From the NCBI GenBank assembly GCA_946478765.1, contig CAMLDH010000198.1, positions 1-7,217 of the forward strand: a DNA stretch of 7,217 nt, written 5' to 3'. Source of the stretch: an uncultured Oxalobacteraceae bacterium (lineage in GTDB: Bacteria > Pseudomonadota > Gammaproteobacteria > Burkholderiales > Burkholderiaceae). Position numbers and translations under genes: made by a program. This document shows positions 6,653 through 7,217 of the stretch, in pieces. How positions within the stretch are numbered: position 1 is the first letter of the stretch; every line of letters starts with the position of its first letter. The notes under the pieces were generated by a model. That model saw only the letters and a program-made list of their open reading frames with translations, did no database searches and was not told where the DNA came from.

Positions 6653-7217
6653 CTAGGGAGCGCTGCCAAAATCCGGCTTGATATTCTGATTGTGCCGGAA
6701 CAGGTTATGCGGATCGTACTTGTTCTTCACCTGCACCAGCCGCTGGTAGTTCGGCCCATATGCGGCGTTGATGCGTCCCGCCTCATCCTGCGTCAGGAAA
6801 TTGACATACACGCTGCTGTCGGCGAACGGCGCCGATGCGTTGAAGAAATTCCGCGCCCAGCTTATGCATTTGTCGTCTTCGGCCGGATCGGTCCAACGGG
6901 TGTGCACGTTCATCACATACAGCGCGTCGCGGTGCGGGTAGGCGGTGGCATCGGGAGCGGCGCGGCTGGCTTGGCCGCCAACCAGGCCCAGGAAGATTTC
7001 GCATTGCGGAGATGGCAGATCGCGGGCGTACTGGGCCACGATATCGATTGCGTCGTTACTGAGTTTGCTGAAGTTGTGCGACTTCCAATAGTTGCGCGCA
7101 CCCGGCGCCAACAGCGGATCGAAGGCCTGCTGCCATGCCTTGTACGGCATGGGGCCGATGTGCTCGCCGAGCGCTTGGCCGAAGCCGCGCAATGGCGCGA
7201 TCAGGCGCATGCCATCA
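6653..7217 (-). CDS. FAD-linked oxidoreductase with berberine-bridge (BBE) C-terminus, 5' part missing
   Basis: The frame is open at the right edge and ends at TAG 6653-6655, giving the last 187 residues of the protein. The ATG at 7210 is internal: the frame continues upstream to the window edge and the sequence there is mid-family (MRLIAPLRGFG, then IGPMPYKAWQQAFDP and NYWKSHNFSKLS). The C-terminus carries the BBE element, with AAYGPNYQRLVQVKNKYDPH followed by NLFRHNQNI (within about the last 50 residues), which closes over the substrate side of the FAD. The N-terminal FAD-binding domain, with any residues that bind the cofactor covalently, lies outside the window. Members oxidise varied alcohols, sugars or secondary metabolites; the substrate cannot be told here. 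The gene is followed after 35 bp by the damaged YCII-family gene in the same direction. Confidence 0.9.
   Translation of the reverse strand, partial: DGMRLIAPLRGFGQALGEHIGPMPYKAWQQAFDPLLAPGARNYWKSHNFSKLSNDAIDIVAQYARDLPSPQCEIFLGLVGGQASRAAPDATAYPHRDALYVMNVHTRWTDPAEDDKCISWARNFFNASAPFADSSVYVNFLTQDEAGRINAAYGPNYQRLVQVKNKYDPHNLFRHNQNIKPDFGSAP

Noticed and set aside
1..7217. CRISPR arrays, tRNA or rRNA genes, complete insertion sequences
   Set aside because: No regularly spaced repeats, no tRNA-like cloverleaf or rRNA sequence, and no transposase reading was seen.

Overview
The window looks like a proteobacterial (Gram-negative) chromosome segment. It carries a TonB-dependent outer-membrane receptor, a TonB-type N-terminus and a periplasmic sugar-type binding protein, and the G+C content is moderate. 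I favour a beta-proteobacterium such as a Burkholderiales member, but that is an impression from protein style, not a proof.

Layout. Positions 1-1429 (minus) are the first 476 codons of a membrane sensor with a large periplasmic domain and a HAMP domain; its output domain lies beyond the left edge. Positions 1467-2897 (minus) encode an exported family 1 (sugar-type) solute-binding protein, ending only 37 bp before the sensor starts. After a 238-bp spacer rich in small palindromes, positions 3136-5730 (minus) encode a complete 864-residue TonB-dependent receptor. A 303-bp gap (5731-6033) separates the receptor from a divergent plus-strand tonB start (from 6034). That reading keeps the TonB membrane anchor but loses TonB character near 6205-6210. 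Beyond the break the DNA carries a frameshifted YCII/DGPF-family gene (6241-6617, minus) and the C-terminal part of a berberine-bridge-type FAD oxidoreductase (6653-7217, minus, entering from the right edge).

How the parts may fit. Receptor, binding protein and sensor lie in one direction and could form a route from outer membrane to periplasm to inner-membrane signalling: the receptor brings in a ligand, the binding protein captures it, and the sensor reads the loaded binding protein. No permease or ATPase is visible, so a sensing role for the binding protein is a reasonable inference, but genes outside the window could change it. The right part looks like an old rearrangement junction between a tonB locus and an oxidoreductase/DGPF module; both genes touching the junction are damaged.
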